Shown piece after piece: positions 18,676-27,888 of a stretch of 64,000 nucleotides of DNA. Source of the stretch: Paracoccaceae bacterium (GTDB taxonomy: Bacteria; Pseudomonadota; Alphaproteobacteria; Rhodobacterales; Rhodobacteraceae); NCBI GenBank assembly GCA_020832655.1, contig JAFIEF010000007.1, positions 21,404 through 85,403 of the forward strand, read 5' to 3'. Below the pieces are notes generated by a model that was not told where the DNA came from, searched no databases, and saw only the letters and a program-made list of their open reading frames with translations. Within the stretch, counting starts at the first letter, position 1; each line of letters starts with the position of its first letter. Made by a program: the position numbers and the translations under genes.

Positions 18676-20102
18676 TCCGAGCCTTGCATGGAGTTTCCCG
18701 TCTGGCCGTTCTTGGCCTGTTACTGGCCACAGCGCCACTGTCTGGCTATGCGCAGACTGCCAGCCATGACGATCTGCGCGCCTTGCGCTTTTATATCAGC
18801 CAGGGGGATCAGCCTGCCGCGCAGGCAGAATTGCGCCGCCTGCGCGCGGCCTTTCCCGACTGGCGCCCGCCGTCGGATCTGAACGAGTTGATGGCCCCGC
18901 AATCCGTTGCGCAGGTTGATGAGGCCGCGATCTGGCGACGTATCGAGCAGAGCGACTATGCCGGGGCGCGTCGGCTGATATCAGACGGGCGCGACCGGGT
19001 GCCGGGCTGGACCCCGCCCTCGGATATGCTGCGCGTGCTGGATCTGAACGAGGCGCAGGACAGTTATGATGCCGCAGTGCAGGCGCGCGACGCCGGCGAA
19101 GCCATCGGCATTGCCCGCCGCGCGCCCCAGATCATGAGTTGCGAGCGTATCAACAATGCGTGGCAACTGGCCGATATGTATGTGCTGGCGGGCCAGAAGC
19201 CTGCGGCCGTGACGACCTGGCGCAACACGATACAGTCCTGCACCAGCTTCAGCCAGATGCAGACCACGCTGCAAAAGGCCAGCGCCGAAGTCTCGCAGTC
19301 CGAACTGCGCGAGTTGTTCGATGTCGCGCGCCGCGCCAACCCCTCGGCATCGGGCCAGCTTGACCGGCTGTGGTCCGAACTGACGGGCGGCAGCGCCCCT
19401 GCCAGCGCGCCCGCCGCCAGCAGCGCGGCCCCGGCGCGGGCCAGCCAGCCCGCATCCGCCCCCTCCGCACAACCCGCCGCGCCCGCGCGAACGGCCCAGC
19501 CCGCTGCGGCGGCCCCGCCATCCTCCTTGCCGCTGCGCGGGGATAACCGGCTGGCCGAAGTCCGTCGCCTGAAAGAGCAGGAACAATACGCGCGTTGTCT
19601 GGCCGCATCCACATCGCCGCGCTCGCTGGAAGTGCTCTATGAACGCGCCTGGTGTGCCTATAGCCATGACCGCCCGACCGAGGCGCTGGTCGCTTTCCAG
19701 CAGGCCGCGCGGGTGGGTGACAGGCTTGGTCCCAATGTGAACCGCGATGCGCATTTCGGCATGGCGCTGGCCTATCTGTCGATGAACATGACCGAACAGG
19801 GCGCGCAGGTGGCGTCTCAGGTCAGTCTTAGCGCGTCCCAGCGCAAGGAGGTTGAAAGCATCGTTCTGGATCAGCGCGCGGTGCGCTCCTTCCGTGCAGA
19901 AGATTATCGCCGCACCATCGGCTATCTGGATGCGCTGGAACGGCTGGAAGGCGCGCTGCGGCGCGATCTGGCGATTTTGCGCGCTTATGCGTATCTCAAC
20001 GCTGGCAATCGCGCAGTAGCGCGCGAACAGTTCGAACGGCTGCATGCACAACTGGCCACGGCAGATACCCGTCGCGGGCTGAACGCTGCGCGCGGCAACT
20101 GA
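18672..20102 (+). CDS. Cellulose operon TPR protein (BcsK-like)
   Basis: A 476-residue secreted or periplasmic protein: signal peptide MIRALHGVSRLAVLGLLLATAPLSGYAQ, two similar N-terminal units built around FPDWRPPSDL and VPGWTPPSDM (about residues 55 and 110), alpha-helical repeats, a low-complexity Ala/Pro/Ser linker (about residues 240-290), then TPR-like helices to the end. In class III cellulose operons a TPR protein called BcsK follows bcsZ, and this fits by position and architecture; it may bridge to the outer membrane or peptidoglycan. ATG overlaps the bcsZ stop. The exact family assignment is from context. Confidence 0.75.
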   Translation: MIRALHGVSRLAVLGLLLATAPLSGYAQTASHDDLRALRFYISQGDQPAAQAELRRLRAAFPDWRPPSDLNELMAPQSVAQVDEAAIWRRIEQSDYAGARRLISDGRDRVPGWTPPSDMLRVLDLNEAQDSYDAAVQARDAGEAIGIARRAPQIMSCERINNAWQLADMYVLAGQKPAAVTTWRNTIQSCTSFSQMQTTLQKASAEVSQSELRELFDVARRANPSASGQLDRLWSELTGGSAPASAPAASSAAPARASQPASAPSAQPAAPARTAQPAAAAPPSSLPLRGDNRLAEVRRLKEQEQYARCLAASTSPRSLEVLYERAWCAYSHDRPTEALVAFQQAARVGDRLGPNVNRDAHFGMALAYLSMNMTEQGAQVASQVSLSASQRKEVESIVLDQRAVRSFRAEDYRRTIGYLDALERLEGALRRDLAILRAYAYLNAGNRAVAREQFERLHAQLATADTRRGLNAARGN

Positions 20103-20199
20103 TCCGAGCGCCACCGCTGGCAGAGGGACAGCAAGCGGGCTGCGCAACTGCGTGGCAAGTCTTGCCTTGTCGTGCGCGCAGGGACGGTCGTGATCTGCA

Positions 20200-20213
20200 C
20201 TGACACAGATCAA
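20200..20213. promoter_or_regulatory. FNR/FnrL-like site upstream of ppsA
   Basis: CTGACACAGATCAA matches the FNR consensus TTGAT-N4-ATCAA with a perfect right half and a 3/5 left half. It overlaps a second symmetry, TGATCTG-N8-CAGATCA (20191-20212). It lies about 115 bases ahead of the ppsA start. Oxygen control of ppsA is possible but unproven. Confidence 0.35.
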
Positions 20214-20254
20214 AGCCCATTGTGACATAGATGTTAGGGTCCGAGGGTATTATT

Positions 20255-20288
20255 CCGGTCGGGCGGGCAGATGCCCCTGCCTGACCGG
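20255..20288 (+). promoter_or_regulatory. Strong hairpin in the ppsA leader
   Basis: CCGGTC (20255-20260) pairs with GACCGG (20283-20288), and pairing continues inward for seven more pairs (two G-U), giving a stem of about 13 pairs with an 8-base loop. No T-run follows. It could be an end-of-operon hairpin for the cellulose genes or a leader structure of ppsA. Confidence 0.5.
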
Positions 20289-20328
20289 GGCGGTCGCCGC
20301 ATCCTGGCGCGAATTTTTGGGGGAAGAC

Positions 20329-22713
20329 ATGGCACATATCGCTGATCAGACCATCCGTTTCGACAAGCTGGGGCGCGAAGATGTCGCGCGGGTGGGGGGC
20401 AAGAATGCCTCGCTCGGCGAGATGGTGTGCAATCTGGGCGCGCGCGGCGTGGCCGTGCCGCCGGGATTTGCCACCACATCCGACGCCTATTGGCAGTTCG
20501 TCGATGCCGCAGGGCTGCGCGAAGTGATCGCCACCGCCTTGACGGACATGCATGAAGGCCGCGCCAGCCTGGCCGAGACCGGTCAGCATTTGCGCGCGGC
20601 CTTCCTGAAGGCCACATGGCCCGACCAGACCGCCCGCGCCATTCGTGCCGAATACGCTGCGCTGTGTGACCATATCGGGCGCGAAGATGCCGATGTCGCG
20701 GTGCGATCCTCGGCCACGGCAGAGGATTTGCCCGATGCCAGCTTCGCCGGTCAGCAGGAAACCTTTCTGAACATTCGCGGCGCTGATGCGCTGCTTGATG
20801 CCTGTCGGCGCTGCTATGCCTCGCTCTTTACCGACCGCGCGATCAGCTATCGCGAAGCCAAGGGGTTCGATCATCTGAAAGTCGCGCTGTCGGTCGGGGT
20901 GCAGGCGATGGTGCGTTCGGATATCGGCGGTTCGGGGGTGATGTTTTCCATCGACACCGAAACCGGCTTTGACCGCGTGGTGGTCATCGATGCGGCCTGG
21001 GGTCTGGGCGAAACCGTGGTGCAGGGCAGCGTCGACCCTGATGAGTTTCAGGTATTCAAGCCGCTTCTGACCCGCGACGGGGTGGTTCCGATCGTGGAAA
21101 AGCGCCTTGGCGCGAAACTGCACAAGATGATCTATGCCAGCGAAGGGGGCGGGACGACGCGGGTGGTGCCGACCTCGCGCGCGGAACGGGCCGGTTTCGT
21201 TCTGGAAGATGCCGAAATCCTGCAACTGGCGCGCTGGGCCTGCGTGATCGAGGATCATTACGGCTGCCCGATGGATATTGAATGGGCCAGGGACGGGCAG
21301 ACGGGCGCGTTGTTCATCGTGCAGGCGCGGCCCGAAACCGTGCAGTCGCGCCGCGATGCGGGCGCCTATCGCAGCTTCACCGTCAGCGAAAAGGGGCGCA
21401 AGCTGGTTGCGGGGCTGAGCATTGGTGATGCCGCCATTGCGGGCCGGGTCTGCCTGCTGGACAGCCCGCGCGAGATTGACCGTTTTGTCGATGGCGGGAT
21501 ATTGGTCACCGGCAATACCGACCCCGACTGGGTGCCGATCATGAAACGCGCCAGCGCCATTGTCACTGACCGGGGCGGACGCACCAGCCATGCCGCGATT
21601 GTCAGCCGCGAACTGGGCCTGCCCGCGATTGTCGGCACCGGGGATGCCACCCATGTCCTGCATGACGAACAGGAGGTGACGGTTTCCTGCGCCGAGGGGG
21701 ATCAGGGCTTTGTCTATGACGGCACCGCCCGCATCGAAGAAGAGATGCTGGACCCTGCCGCCGTGCCGGAAACGCGCACCAGGGTCATGCTCAATCTGGC
21801 CAATCCGGCTGCGGCATTTCGCTGGTGGCGGCTGCCTGCGGACGGGGTCGGGCTGGCGCGGATGGAGTTTGTCATCAACAATCATGTGCGCATCCATCCG
21901 ATGGCGCTGATCCGGTTCGACCAGCTTCAGGATCAGGACGCCAGGGCGCAGATCGCCGAGATCACCGCCGGTCATGCCGACAAGTCCGAATATTTCGTGG
22001 ACCGGCTGTCGCGCGGGCTGTCGCGTATCGCGGCCGCGCTCTATCCCAAGCCCGTGATCATCCGCATGAGCGATTTCAAGACCAATGAATACGCCGATCT
22101 GATCGGGGGGGCGGAGTTCGAGCCTGCCGAGGAAAACCCGATGCTGGGGTTTCGCGGCGCGTCGCGCTACACATCGGAGCGTTATCGCGCGGGCTTTGCG
22201 CTGGAATGCCGCGCGATACGGCGGCTGCGCGCGGAGATGGGCTTTGACAATGTGCTTGTCATGATCCCCTTCTGCCGCTCGGTCCGCGAGGCCGATCAGG
22301 TTCTGGCGGTGATGGCCGAAGAAGGGTTGGAACGCGGCAAGGACGGGCTGGAAGTCTATGTCATGGCCGAGATCCCCTCTAATGTCATTCTGGCCCCGGC
22401 TTTCGCCGAACGTTTTGACGGGTTTTCCATCGGGTCGAATGACCTGACGCAACTGACATTGGGGGTGGATCGCGATTCGGAATTGCTGGCCGATCTCTTC
22501 GATGAACAGGATGAGGCGGTGAAATGGATGATCGGCCATGTCATCACGGCGGCCAAGACGGCGGGGGCCAAGATCGGGCTGTGCGGGCAGGGGCCAAGTG
22601 ATCACCCCGAATTCGCGCGCTTTCTGGTCGAATGCGGGATCGATTCGATTTCTGTCACGCCGGACAGCTTCATCCGGGTGAAGGAACAGGTGGCGAAGGC
22701 AGAAGGCCGGTAA
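20329..22713 (+). CDS. ppsA: Phosphoenolpyruvate synthase
   Basis: PpsA makes phosphoenolpyruvate from pyruvate and ATP for gluconeogenesis. The 794-residue product has the usual order: N-terminal ATP-binding domain (VGGKNASLGEM, AVRSSATAEDLPDASFAGQQET), the swivelling phosphohistidine domain (DRGGRTSHAAIVSRELGLPAIVG, catalytic His near residue 420) and the C-terminal PEP/pyruvate barrel (SIGSNDLTQLTLGVDRDS, GLCGQGPSD with the catalytic cysteine). ATG 20329 follows GGGGGAAGA. Monocistronic by appearance. Confidence 0.96.
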   Translation: MAHIADQTIRFDKLGREDVARVGGKNASLGEMVCNLGARGVAVPPGFATTSDAYWQFVDAAGLREVIATALTDMHEGRASLAETGQHLRAAFLKATWPDQTARAIRAEYAALCDHIGREDADVAVRSSATAEDLPDASFAGQQETFLNIRGADALLDACRRCYASLFTDRAISYREAKGFDHLKVALSVGVQAMVRSDIGGSGVMFSIDTETGFDRVVVIDAAWGLGETVVQGSVDPDEFQVFKPLLTRDGVVPIVEKRLGAKLHKMIYASEGGGTTRVVPTSRAERAGFVLEDAEILQLARWACVIEDHYGCPMDIEWARDGQTGALFIVQARPETVQSRRDAGAYRSFTVSEKGRKLVAGLSIGDAAIAGRVCLLDSPREIDRFVDGGILVTGNTDPDWVPIMKRASAIVTDRGGRTSHAAIVSRELGLPAIVGTGDATHVLHDEQEVTVSCAEGDQGFVYDGTARIEEEMLDPAAVPETRTRVMLNLANPAAAFRWWRLPADGVGLARMEFVINNHVRIHPMALIRFDQLQDQDARAQIAEITAGHADKSEYFVDRLSRGLSRIAAALYPKPVIIRMSDFKTNEYADLIGGAEFEPAEENPMLGFRGASRYTSERYRAGFALECRAIRRLRAEMGFDNVLVMIPFCRSVREADQVLAVMAEEGLERGKDGLEVYVMAEIPSNVILAPAFAERFDGFSIGSNDLTQLTLGVDRDSELLADLFDEQDEAVKWMIGHVITAAKTAGAKIGLCGQGPSDHPEFARFLVECGIDSISVTPDSFIRVKEQVAKAEGR

Positions 22714-22755
22714 CGCGATCAGTGCCGCGCCTGGCCGATTCTGTCGGGGCAAAGA

Positions 22756-22829
22756 AACGCCCATGAGCGGCACCCGCCCACCCACCCTTGCACCCCTCAT
22801 GGGCGTTGCCCGATGCTGGCGCATCGGGC
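22756..22829. repeat. Two adjacent inverted repeats after ppsA
   Basis: AACGCCCATGAG (22756-22767) is exactly complementary to CTCATGGGCGTT (22796-22807), with a 28-base C-rich loop. Immediately after it GCCCGATGC (22808-22816) pairs with GCATCGGGC (22821-22829) around a TGGC loop. Neither is followed by a T-run. The paired hairpins resemble a REP doublet or a 3' mRNA stabiliser for ppsA. Confidence 0.7.
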
Positions 22830-22912
22830 AGGATGTAGCGCGCACCCTATGGCAGTTCCTGTCCGAAACCGCTACTGCTTCACCTGTGTAACAACGATAA
22901 CGGGGCAGGCTG

Positions 22913-23800
22913 GTGGATATTCGCGCGCTTGTAATGGGGCTGGCCTTTGCGCTGATGTGGTCCTCGGCCTTCACTTCGGCGCGGATCATCGTCGCCGATG
23001 CGCCACCGCTGATGTCGCTGAGCCTGCGCTTCCTGATTTCTGGCCTGATTGGTATCGCCATTGCCCGCGCGCTGGGGCAAAGCTGGCATTTGACGCCGGC
23101 CCAATGGCGCGCGACCTTTCTGTTCGGCCTGTCGCAGAACGCGCTCTATCTGGGGCTGAATTTCATCGCCATGCAGTGGATCGAGGCATCATTGGCCGCG
23201 ATCATCGCCTCGACCATGCCGCTTCTGGTGGCGCTGGCAAGCTGGCTGCTGCTGGGCGAAAGGCTGCGCCCGCTGGCAGTGGCGGGGCTGGTTGCAGGCT
23301 TTGGCGGGGTGGCGCTGATCATGGGCGCGCGGCTGGGTGGGGGCGTTGACCTGCTGGGGGTGGCGCTGTGCGTCGCTGGTGTCATCGCGCTGAGCGTGGC
23401 CACGCTGGCGGTGCGCAGCGCCTCGGCCAGTGGCGGCAATCTGCTGATGATCGTGGGCTTGCAGATGCTGGTGGGGTCTGCGCTGCTGGTCGGTCCGGCG
23501 CTGGCGTTCGAGACATTCGAGGTCACATGGTCCTGGCAGCTACTGGCGGCGTTTAGCTACACCGTTTTTGTGCCTGGGCTGGCGGCGACCTGGGTGTGGT
23601 TCGCGCTGGTGGGCCGTATCGGGGCGGTGCGCGCGGCGAGTTACCACTTTCTTAACCCGTTTTTCGGCGTCGCCGTGGCGGCGTTGCTGCTGTCAGAGGC
23701 GCTGGGCCTGGTCGATGTGATCGGGGTTGCAATCATCATGGCGGGCATTCTGGCGGTACAGCGCGCGCGTATTGCCGTGGCCCTTCCGCCCCGGCGGTAA
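22913..23800 (+). CDS. DMT superfamily transporter (EamA domain)
   Basis: An inner-membrane permease of 295 residues with about ten hydrophobic segments in two EamA repeats (first opening MGLAFALMWSSAFTSARIIV, ending RLGGGVDLLGVALCVAGVIALS; second up to IGVAIIMAGILAVQRARI). Members export metabolites such as amino acids, or transport nucleotide sugars; substrate cannot be predicted. The start is GTG at 22913 with GGGGCAGG upstream. hemF follows on the same strand 73 bases later. Confidence 0.9.
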   Translation: MDIRALVMGLAFALMWSSAFTSARIIVADAPPLMSLSLRFLISGLIGIAIARALGQSWHLTPAQWRATFLFGLSQNALYLGLNFIAMQWIEASLAAIIASTMPLLVALASWLLLGERLRPLAVAGLVAGFGGVALIMGARLGGGVDLLGVALCVAGVIALSVATLAVRSASASGGNLLMIVGLQMLVGSALLVGPALAFETFEVTWSWQLLAAFSYTVFVPGLAATWVWFALVGRIGAVRAASYHFLNPFFGVAVAALLLSEALGLVDVIGVAIIMAGILAVQRARIAVALPPRR

Positions 23801-23873
23801 CGCCGCATCCGTGCTTGTCACCCGCCTTGCAGCGTGCCACATCATGCGGGCTGAACAGATGCAGGGGGGCACC

Positions 23874-24770
23874 ATGTCAGACGCCGATTTCGACACATGC
23901 AAGCATAAGGCTGCAAGCTGGTTTCGCGCTTTGCGTGACCAGATCGTCGCGGCGTTCGAGGCGCTGGAGGATGCCCATAGCGATGGCCCCTTGTCTGACC
24001 GCCCTGCGGGACGGTTCGAGATCCGCGAAACCCGCCGCAGCGGGTCGGATGGCAGCGATGCCGGTGGGGGGCTGATGAGCGTGATGCGCGCAGGCCGCGT
24101 CTTCGAAAAGGTGGGCGTCAATGTCTCGGAGGTTTATGGTCAGTTGGGCGATCAGGCGCAGCGTTCCTTGAGCGCGCGCAGGGAAATTCCGGGGCTGGAG
24201 GCTGATCCGCGCTTCTGGGCCAGCGGCATTTCACTGGTCGCGCATATGCAGAACCCGCATGTGCCCGCGGTGCATATGAACACGCGCATGTTCTGGACCC
24301 CCAATGCATGGTGGTTCGGGGGCGGATCGGATCTGAACCCCTGCATCGAGTACCCCGAAGATACGGCAGATTTCCATGCCACGCTGAAGCGCTATTGCGA
24401 CCCGCATGGGACGCAGTTGTATCCGCGCTTCAAGGAATGGGCGGATGAGTATTTCTACATCCCGCATCGCAAGCGCGCGCGCGGTGTGGGCGGTATATTT
24501 TACGACGATTACTGCACCGGCGACTGGCAGGCCGATTTCGCCTTCACGCAGGATGTGGGCCGCGCCTTTCTGCCGGCCTTTCTGGCGCAGGTCGAAAAGC
24601 GGCGCGGCATGGCGTGGTCGGATGCTGACAAGGACACCCAGCTGATCCATCGCGGGCTTTATGCGGAATACAATCTTGTCTATGACCGCGGCACCAAATT
24701 CGGGCTGCAAACCGGCCATGACCCCGATGCGGTGCTGATGAGCCTGCCGCCCTTTGCGCGCTGGGTCTGA
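23874..24770 (+). CDS. hemF: Oxygen-dependent coproporphyrinogen III oxidase
   Basis: HemF converts coproporphyrinogen III to protoporphyrinogen IX using oxygen. The protein has 298 residues with the family signature blocks GGGLMSVMRAGRVFEKVGVN, HMNTRMFW, AWWFGGGSDLNP, RGVGGIFYDDY and VYDRGTKFGLQTG. The frame opens at 23727 within the transporter gene, but MSDADFDTCKHKA at 23874, after AGGGGGG, is the family start. Faces lolA tail to tail. Confidence 0.96.
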   Translation: MSDADFDTCKHKAASWFRALRDQIVAAFEALEDAHSDGPLSDRPAGRFEIRETRRSGSDGSDAGGGLMSVMRAGRVFEKVGVNVSEVYGQLGDQAQRSLSARREIPGLEADPRFWASGISLVAHMQNPHVPAVHMNTRMFWTPNAWWFGGGSDLNPCIEYPEDTADFHATLKRYCDPHGTQLYPRFKEWADEYFYIPHRKRARGVGGIFYDDYCTGDWQADFAFTQDVGRAFLPAFLAQVEKRRGMAWSDADKDTQLIHRGLYAEYNLVYDRGTKFGLQTGHDPDAVLMSLPPFARWV

Positions 24771-24808
24771 GTCAGTCTCGGGCGGAACCGAAAGGGCAGA
24801 TCAGATCG

Positions 24809-25414
24809 TCAACGCTGGCGCGCGCTGGTTTCGGCGGTGATGTCAAACAGCCGTGCCGACAGGGTGTGACCAAAGCGCATTCCGTCAAGGATCACCGTGG
24901 TTTCCGCCCCCGTGTCATCGCGCACGATCCATTGGCGCAATTCGGTCGGGTTGGCGGAAAATACCAGCCGGATCGACCCATATTGCGGATTGTCCGGATC
25001 CTGGGCGATGACATTTGTGGTTTCGCCATCCTGATAATGGTTCGTGACCATTCGCGCGCGGCTGAAATCGACGTTGCGGTCCAGAATGATGCTTAGCGGG
25101 GTCTGGCGCAGCGGATATTGGTTCGGCCCCTGATTGGACCGGCCATCAAACACCGCAACCTGACTGCCCCCGGCCATCACAAGCGAATCCTCGGGCGGGT
25201 CATATTCGAACCGCATCCGGCCGGGGCGGCGGATATAAAGCGTGCCGGTCAGGATCGACCCATCGGGGTTGATCTGTGTGAACGCCCCTTCGGCGGTGGT
25301 GAAGCGGTTGAAATAGGCAGAGATCTCCGACAGCGGGATCGGCTGCGCAAAAGCGGGACGCGCCAGCGCAAGCGCGGGCAGGGACAGGATAAGGGAACGA
25401 CGCGATATACTCAT
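24809..25414 (-). CDS. lolA: Outer-membrane lipoprotein carrier protein LolA
   Basis: LolA shuttles lipoproteins from LolCDE to the outer membrane through the periplasm. The 201-residue product has a signal peptide (MSISRRSLILSLPALALARPAFAQ) and the typical beta-sheet fold with GAFTQINPDGSILTGTLYIR and PGRMRFEYDPPEDSLVMAGG. An ATG at 25432 would add six residues; 25414 gives the cleaner signal peptide. It is divergent from the anthraniloyl-CoA operon over a 185-base regulatory gap. Confidence 0.92.
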   Translation of the reverse strand: MSISRRSLILSLPALALARPAFAQPIPLSEISAYFNRFTTAEGAFTQINPDGSILTGTLYIRRPGRMRFEYDPPEDSLVMAGGSQVAVFDGRSNQGPNQYPLRQTPLSIILDRNVDFSRARMVTNHYQDGETTNVIAQDPDNPQYGSIRLVFSANPTELRQWIVRDDTGAETTVILDGMRFGHTLSARLFDITAETSARQR

Positions 25415-25527
25415 GCAATTGCGATACTGCATCTTGCGCGCGCAGCAAAGCCGTTCCGCGCTCACGCCCGCTACACAAGGCAGCGAGGAAAGGGCAGGCG
25501 CAGGGCGTTGTCACGGAAATAAAATTG

Positions 25528-25548
25528 AAGCCTAAAATATTTAAGCTT
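25528..25548. promoter_or_regulatory. Candidate MarR operator before the anthraniloyl-CoA operon
   Basis: A 21-base near-palindrome with arms AAGC and GCTT and an A/T core around CTAAAATATTTAAG; 16 of 20 non-central bases are symmetric. It lies 51 bases upstream of the first operon gene, in an A/T-rich stretch, and overlaps where a promoter would sit. MarR-family proteins bind such AT-rich palindromes, and a marR gene is third in the operon. Confidence 0.5.
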
Positions 25549-25599
25549 GAAAAATAAGGCAACCCCAAGCAAACTGGGCCAAACAACAGGGGTGTCCAG

Positions 25600-27888
25600 A
25601 TGAAGATCCTTTGCCTTGGGGGTGGCCCTGCGGGTCTGTATTTCGCGATTTCGATGAAGCTGCGCGACCCGGCGCATCAGGTCACCGTGCTGGAACGCAA
25701 CCGGGCCAATGACACCTTTGGCTGGGGGGTAGTGCTGTCGGATGACGCGCTGGAACGGATGAGCCGCAATGACCCCAAATCCACCGACGCGATTCGCAGC
25801 CAGTTCGCCTATTGGGATGACATCGCCGTGGTTCATGCAGGCCACCGCACCGTGTCGGGCGGGCATGGCTTTGCGGGCATTGGGCGCAAGGCCATGCTGA
25901 TCCTATTGCAGGAGCGCGCGCGCGAACTTGGCGTCGAGATGCGCTTTGAAACCGAATTCGACAGCGCCGAAGCCTATCGTCACGATTATGATCTGGTGGT
26001 CGCCTGCGACGGGATCAATTCGCGCGTGCGCAGCGAATACGCGGATGTCTTTCGCCCTGATATCGACACGCGCAAATGCAAATTCGTCTGGCTGGGCACG
26101 CATCAGAAATTCGATGATGCCTTCACCTTCATATTCGAGCGCACCCAACATGGCTGGGTCTGGGCGCATGTCTATCAGTTTGATGACAACACGGCGACCT
26201 TCATTGTCGAATGCCTGCCCGAAACCTGGGATCGCTGGGGCTTCGAGGCGATGTCGAAAGAAGAAACGGTCGAGACCTGCCGCAAGATTTTCGAGGCGCA
26301 TCTGGACGGGCATGACCTGATGTCAAACGCCGCGCATCTGCGCGGTTCTGCCGTCTGGATGCAGTTCCCGCGTGTGATATGCGAGCGCTGGTATCATGAA
26401 AATGTGGTGCTGATGGGCGATGCGGCGGCGACGGGGCATTTTTCCATCGGGTCGGGGTCGCGGCTTGCCTTCGATTCGGCGATTGCGCTGGCGGAGTATC
26501 TGCATTCGGAAGCCGACATGCAGACCGCGTTCAAACGCTATCAGGAGGAACGCCGGCTGGAGGTGCTGCGTCTGCAATCGGCGGCGCGCAACAGCCTTGA
26601 ATGGTTTGAAGAGGTCGAGCGCTATCTCGACATGCCGCCCTTGCAATTTGCCTATTCGCTGCTGACCCGCAGCCAGCGGATCAGCCATGAAAATCTGCGC
26701 CTGCGTGACCCCGACTGGCTGCGCGCGGCAGAGGACTGGTTTGCCGTTCAAGCGGGCGGGCAGGCGGGCCGCGCACCGATGTTCCAGCCCTATCGCCTGC
26801 GCGATATGGCGCTGAAAAACCGCGTCGTGGTCAGCCCTATGGCGCAATATAAAGCGCAGGATGGCTGCCCCACCGATTGGCATTTCGCGCATTATGCCGA
26901 ACGCGCCAAGGGCGGCGCGGGGCTGGTCTATACCGAAATGACCTGTGTGTCCCCCGAAGGCCGCATCACGCCGGGTTGCCCCGGCCTTTATGCGCCCGAG
27001 CATGAAGCGGCCTGGGCGCGGCTGGTGAATTTCGTCCACGCCGAGACTGACGCGAAGATCTGCTGTCAGATCGGCCATTCCGGGCGCAAGGGGTCAACGC
27101 AGCTGGGTTGGGAAGAAATGGACGCGCCCTTGCCCTCAGGCAACTGGCCGGTCATGAGCGCCAGCGCGGTTCCGTGGTCGGAGCGCAATCAGGTGCCGCG
27201 CGAAATGACCCGCGCCGATATGGATATGGTGCGCGATCAGTTCGTGGCGGCGGCTGAAATGGCCGAACGCGCAGGCTTCGACATGATCGAGCTGCATGCC
27301 GCGCATGGCTATCTGATTTCCAGCTTCATCAGCCCGGTGTCGAATATTCGCAGCGATGATTATGGCGGCAGCCTTGAAAACCGCCTGCGCTACCCGCTGG
27401 AGGTGTTTGCCGCCATGCGCGCGGTCTGGCCCGCGCATAAGCCGATGTCGGTGCGCATCTCGGCCCATGACTGGCGCGGCGATGACGGGATCACACCCGA
27501 AGATGCGGTGGCGATTGCGCGTGCCTTCTGCGCGGCGGGGGCCGATATCATCGATGTCTCGGCAGGTCAGACCAGCCCCGAGGCGCAGCCGATCTATGGG
27601 CGCATGTTCCAGACCCCGTTTTCCGACCGCATCCGCAACGAGGCCGGTATCCCCACAATGGCGGTGGGCAATATCTTCGAGGCCGACCATGTCAATTCGA
27701 TCCTGATGGCAGGGCGCGCCGATCTGGTCTGTCTGGCCCGCCCGCATCTGGCCAACCCCTACTGGACGCTGCATGCAGCCATCGCGCTGGGCGATAGCGG
27801 CGAGACATGGCCCGCGCCCTATTATCCCGGCCGTGATCAGGCAGCGCGGCTGGCCGCGCGCGAGGCAGAGCAGGTGGGCCGGGTATGA
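25600..27888 (+). CDS. Anthraniloyl-CoA monooxygenase/reductase-type fusion (salicylyl-CoA 5-hydroxylase family)
   Basis: A 762-residue two-domain flavoenzyme. The N-terminal half is an FAD aromatic hydroxylase ([12 protein letters not shown] at the start, [14 protein letters not shown] near 275). From about residue 395 a complete Old Yellow Enzyme-type domain follows ([49 protein letters not shown]). This fusion is the architecture of 2-aminobenzoyl-CoA monooxygenase/reductase from aerobic anthranilate catabolism; databases often name it salicylyl-CoA 5-hydroxylase/oxidoreductase. The co-transcribed kynA favours anthranilate as the real substrate. The stop overlaps the SDR start. Confidence 0.88.
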   Translation: MKILCLGGGPAGLYFAISMKLRDPAHQVTVLERNRANDTFGWGVVLSDDALERMSRNDPKSTDAIRSQFAYWDDIAVVHAGHRTVSGGHGFAGIGRKAMLILLQERARELGVEMRFETEFDSAEAYRHDYDLVVACDGINSRVRSEYADVFRPDIDTRKCKFVWLGTHQKFDDAFTFIFERTQHGWVWAHVYQFDDNTATFIVECLPETWDRWGFEAMSKEETVETCRKIFEAHLDGHDLMSNAAHLRGSAVWMQFPRVICERWYHENVVLMGDAAATGHFSIGSGSRLAFDSAIALAEYLHSEADMQTAFKRYQEERRLEVLRLQSAARNSLEWFEEVERYLDMPPLQFAYSLLTRSQRISHENLRLRDPDWLRAAEDWFAVQAGGQAGRAPMFQPYRLRDMALKNRVVVSPMAQYKAQDGCPTDWHFAHYAERAKGGAGLVYTEMTCVSPEGRITPGCPGLYAPEHEAAWARLVNFVHAETDAKICCQIGHSGRKGSTQLGWEEMDAPLPSGNWPVMSASAVPWSERNQVPREMTRADMDMVRDQFVAAAEMAERAGFDMIELHAAHGYLISSFISPVSNIRSDDYGGSLENRLRYPLEVFAAMRAVWPAHKPMSVRISAHDWRGDDGITPEDAVAIARAFCAAGADIIDVSAGQTSPEAQPIYGRMFQTPFSDRIRNEAGIPTMAVGNIFEADHVNSILMAGRADLVCLARPHLANPYWTLHAAIALGDSGETWPAPYYPGRDQAARLAAREAEQVGRV

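Noticed and set aside
19996..23061. A 1021-residue open frame on the minus strand opposite ppsA
   Set aside because: It is a GC-rich shadow frame antisense to a well-supported gene, with low-complexity His/Arg/Gly composition and no motif.
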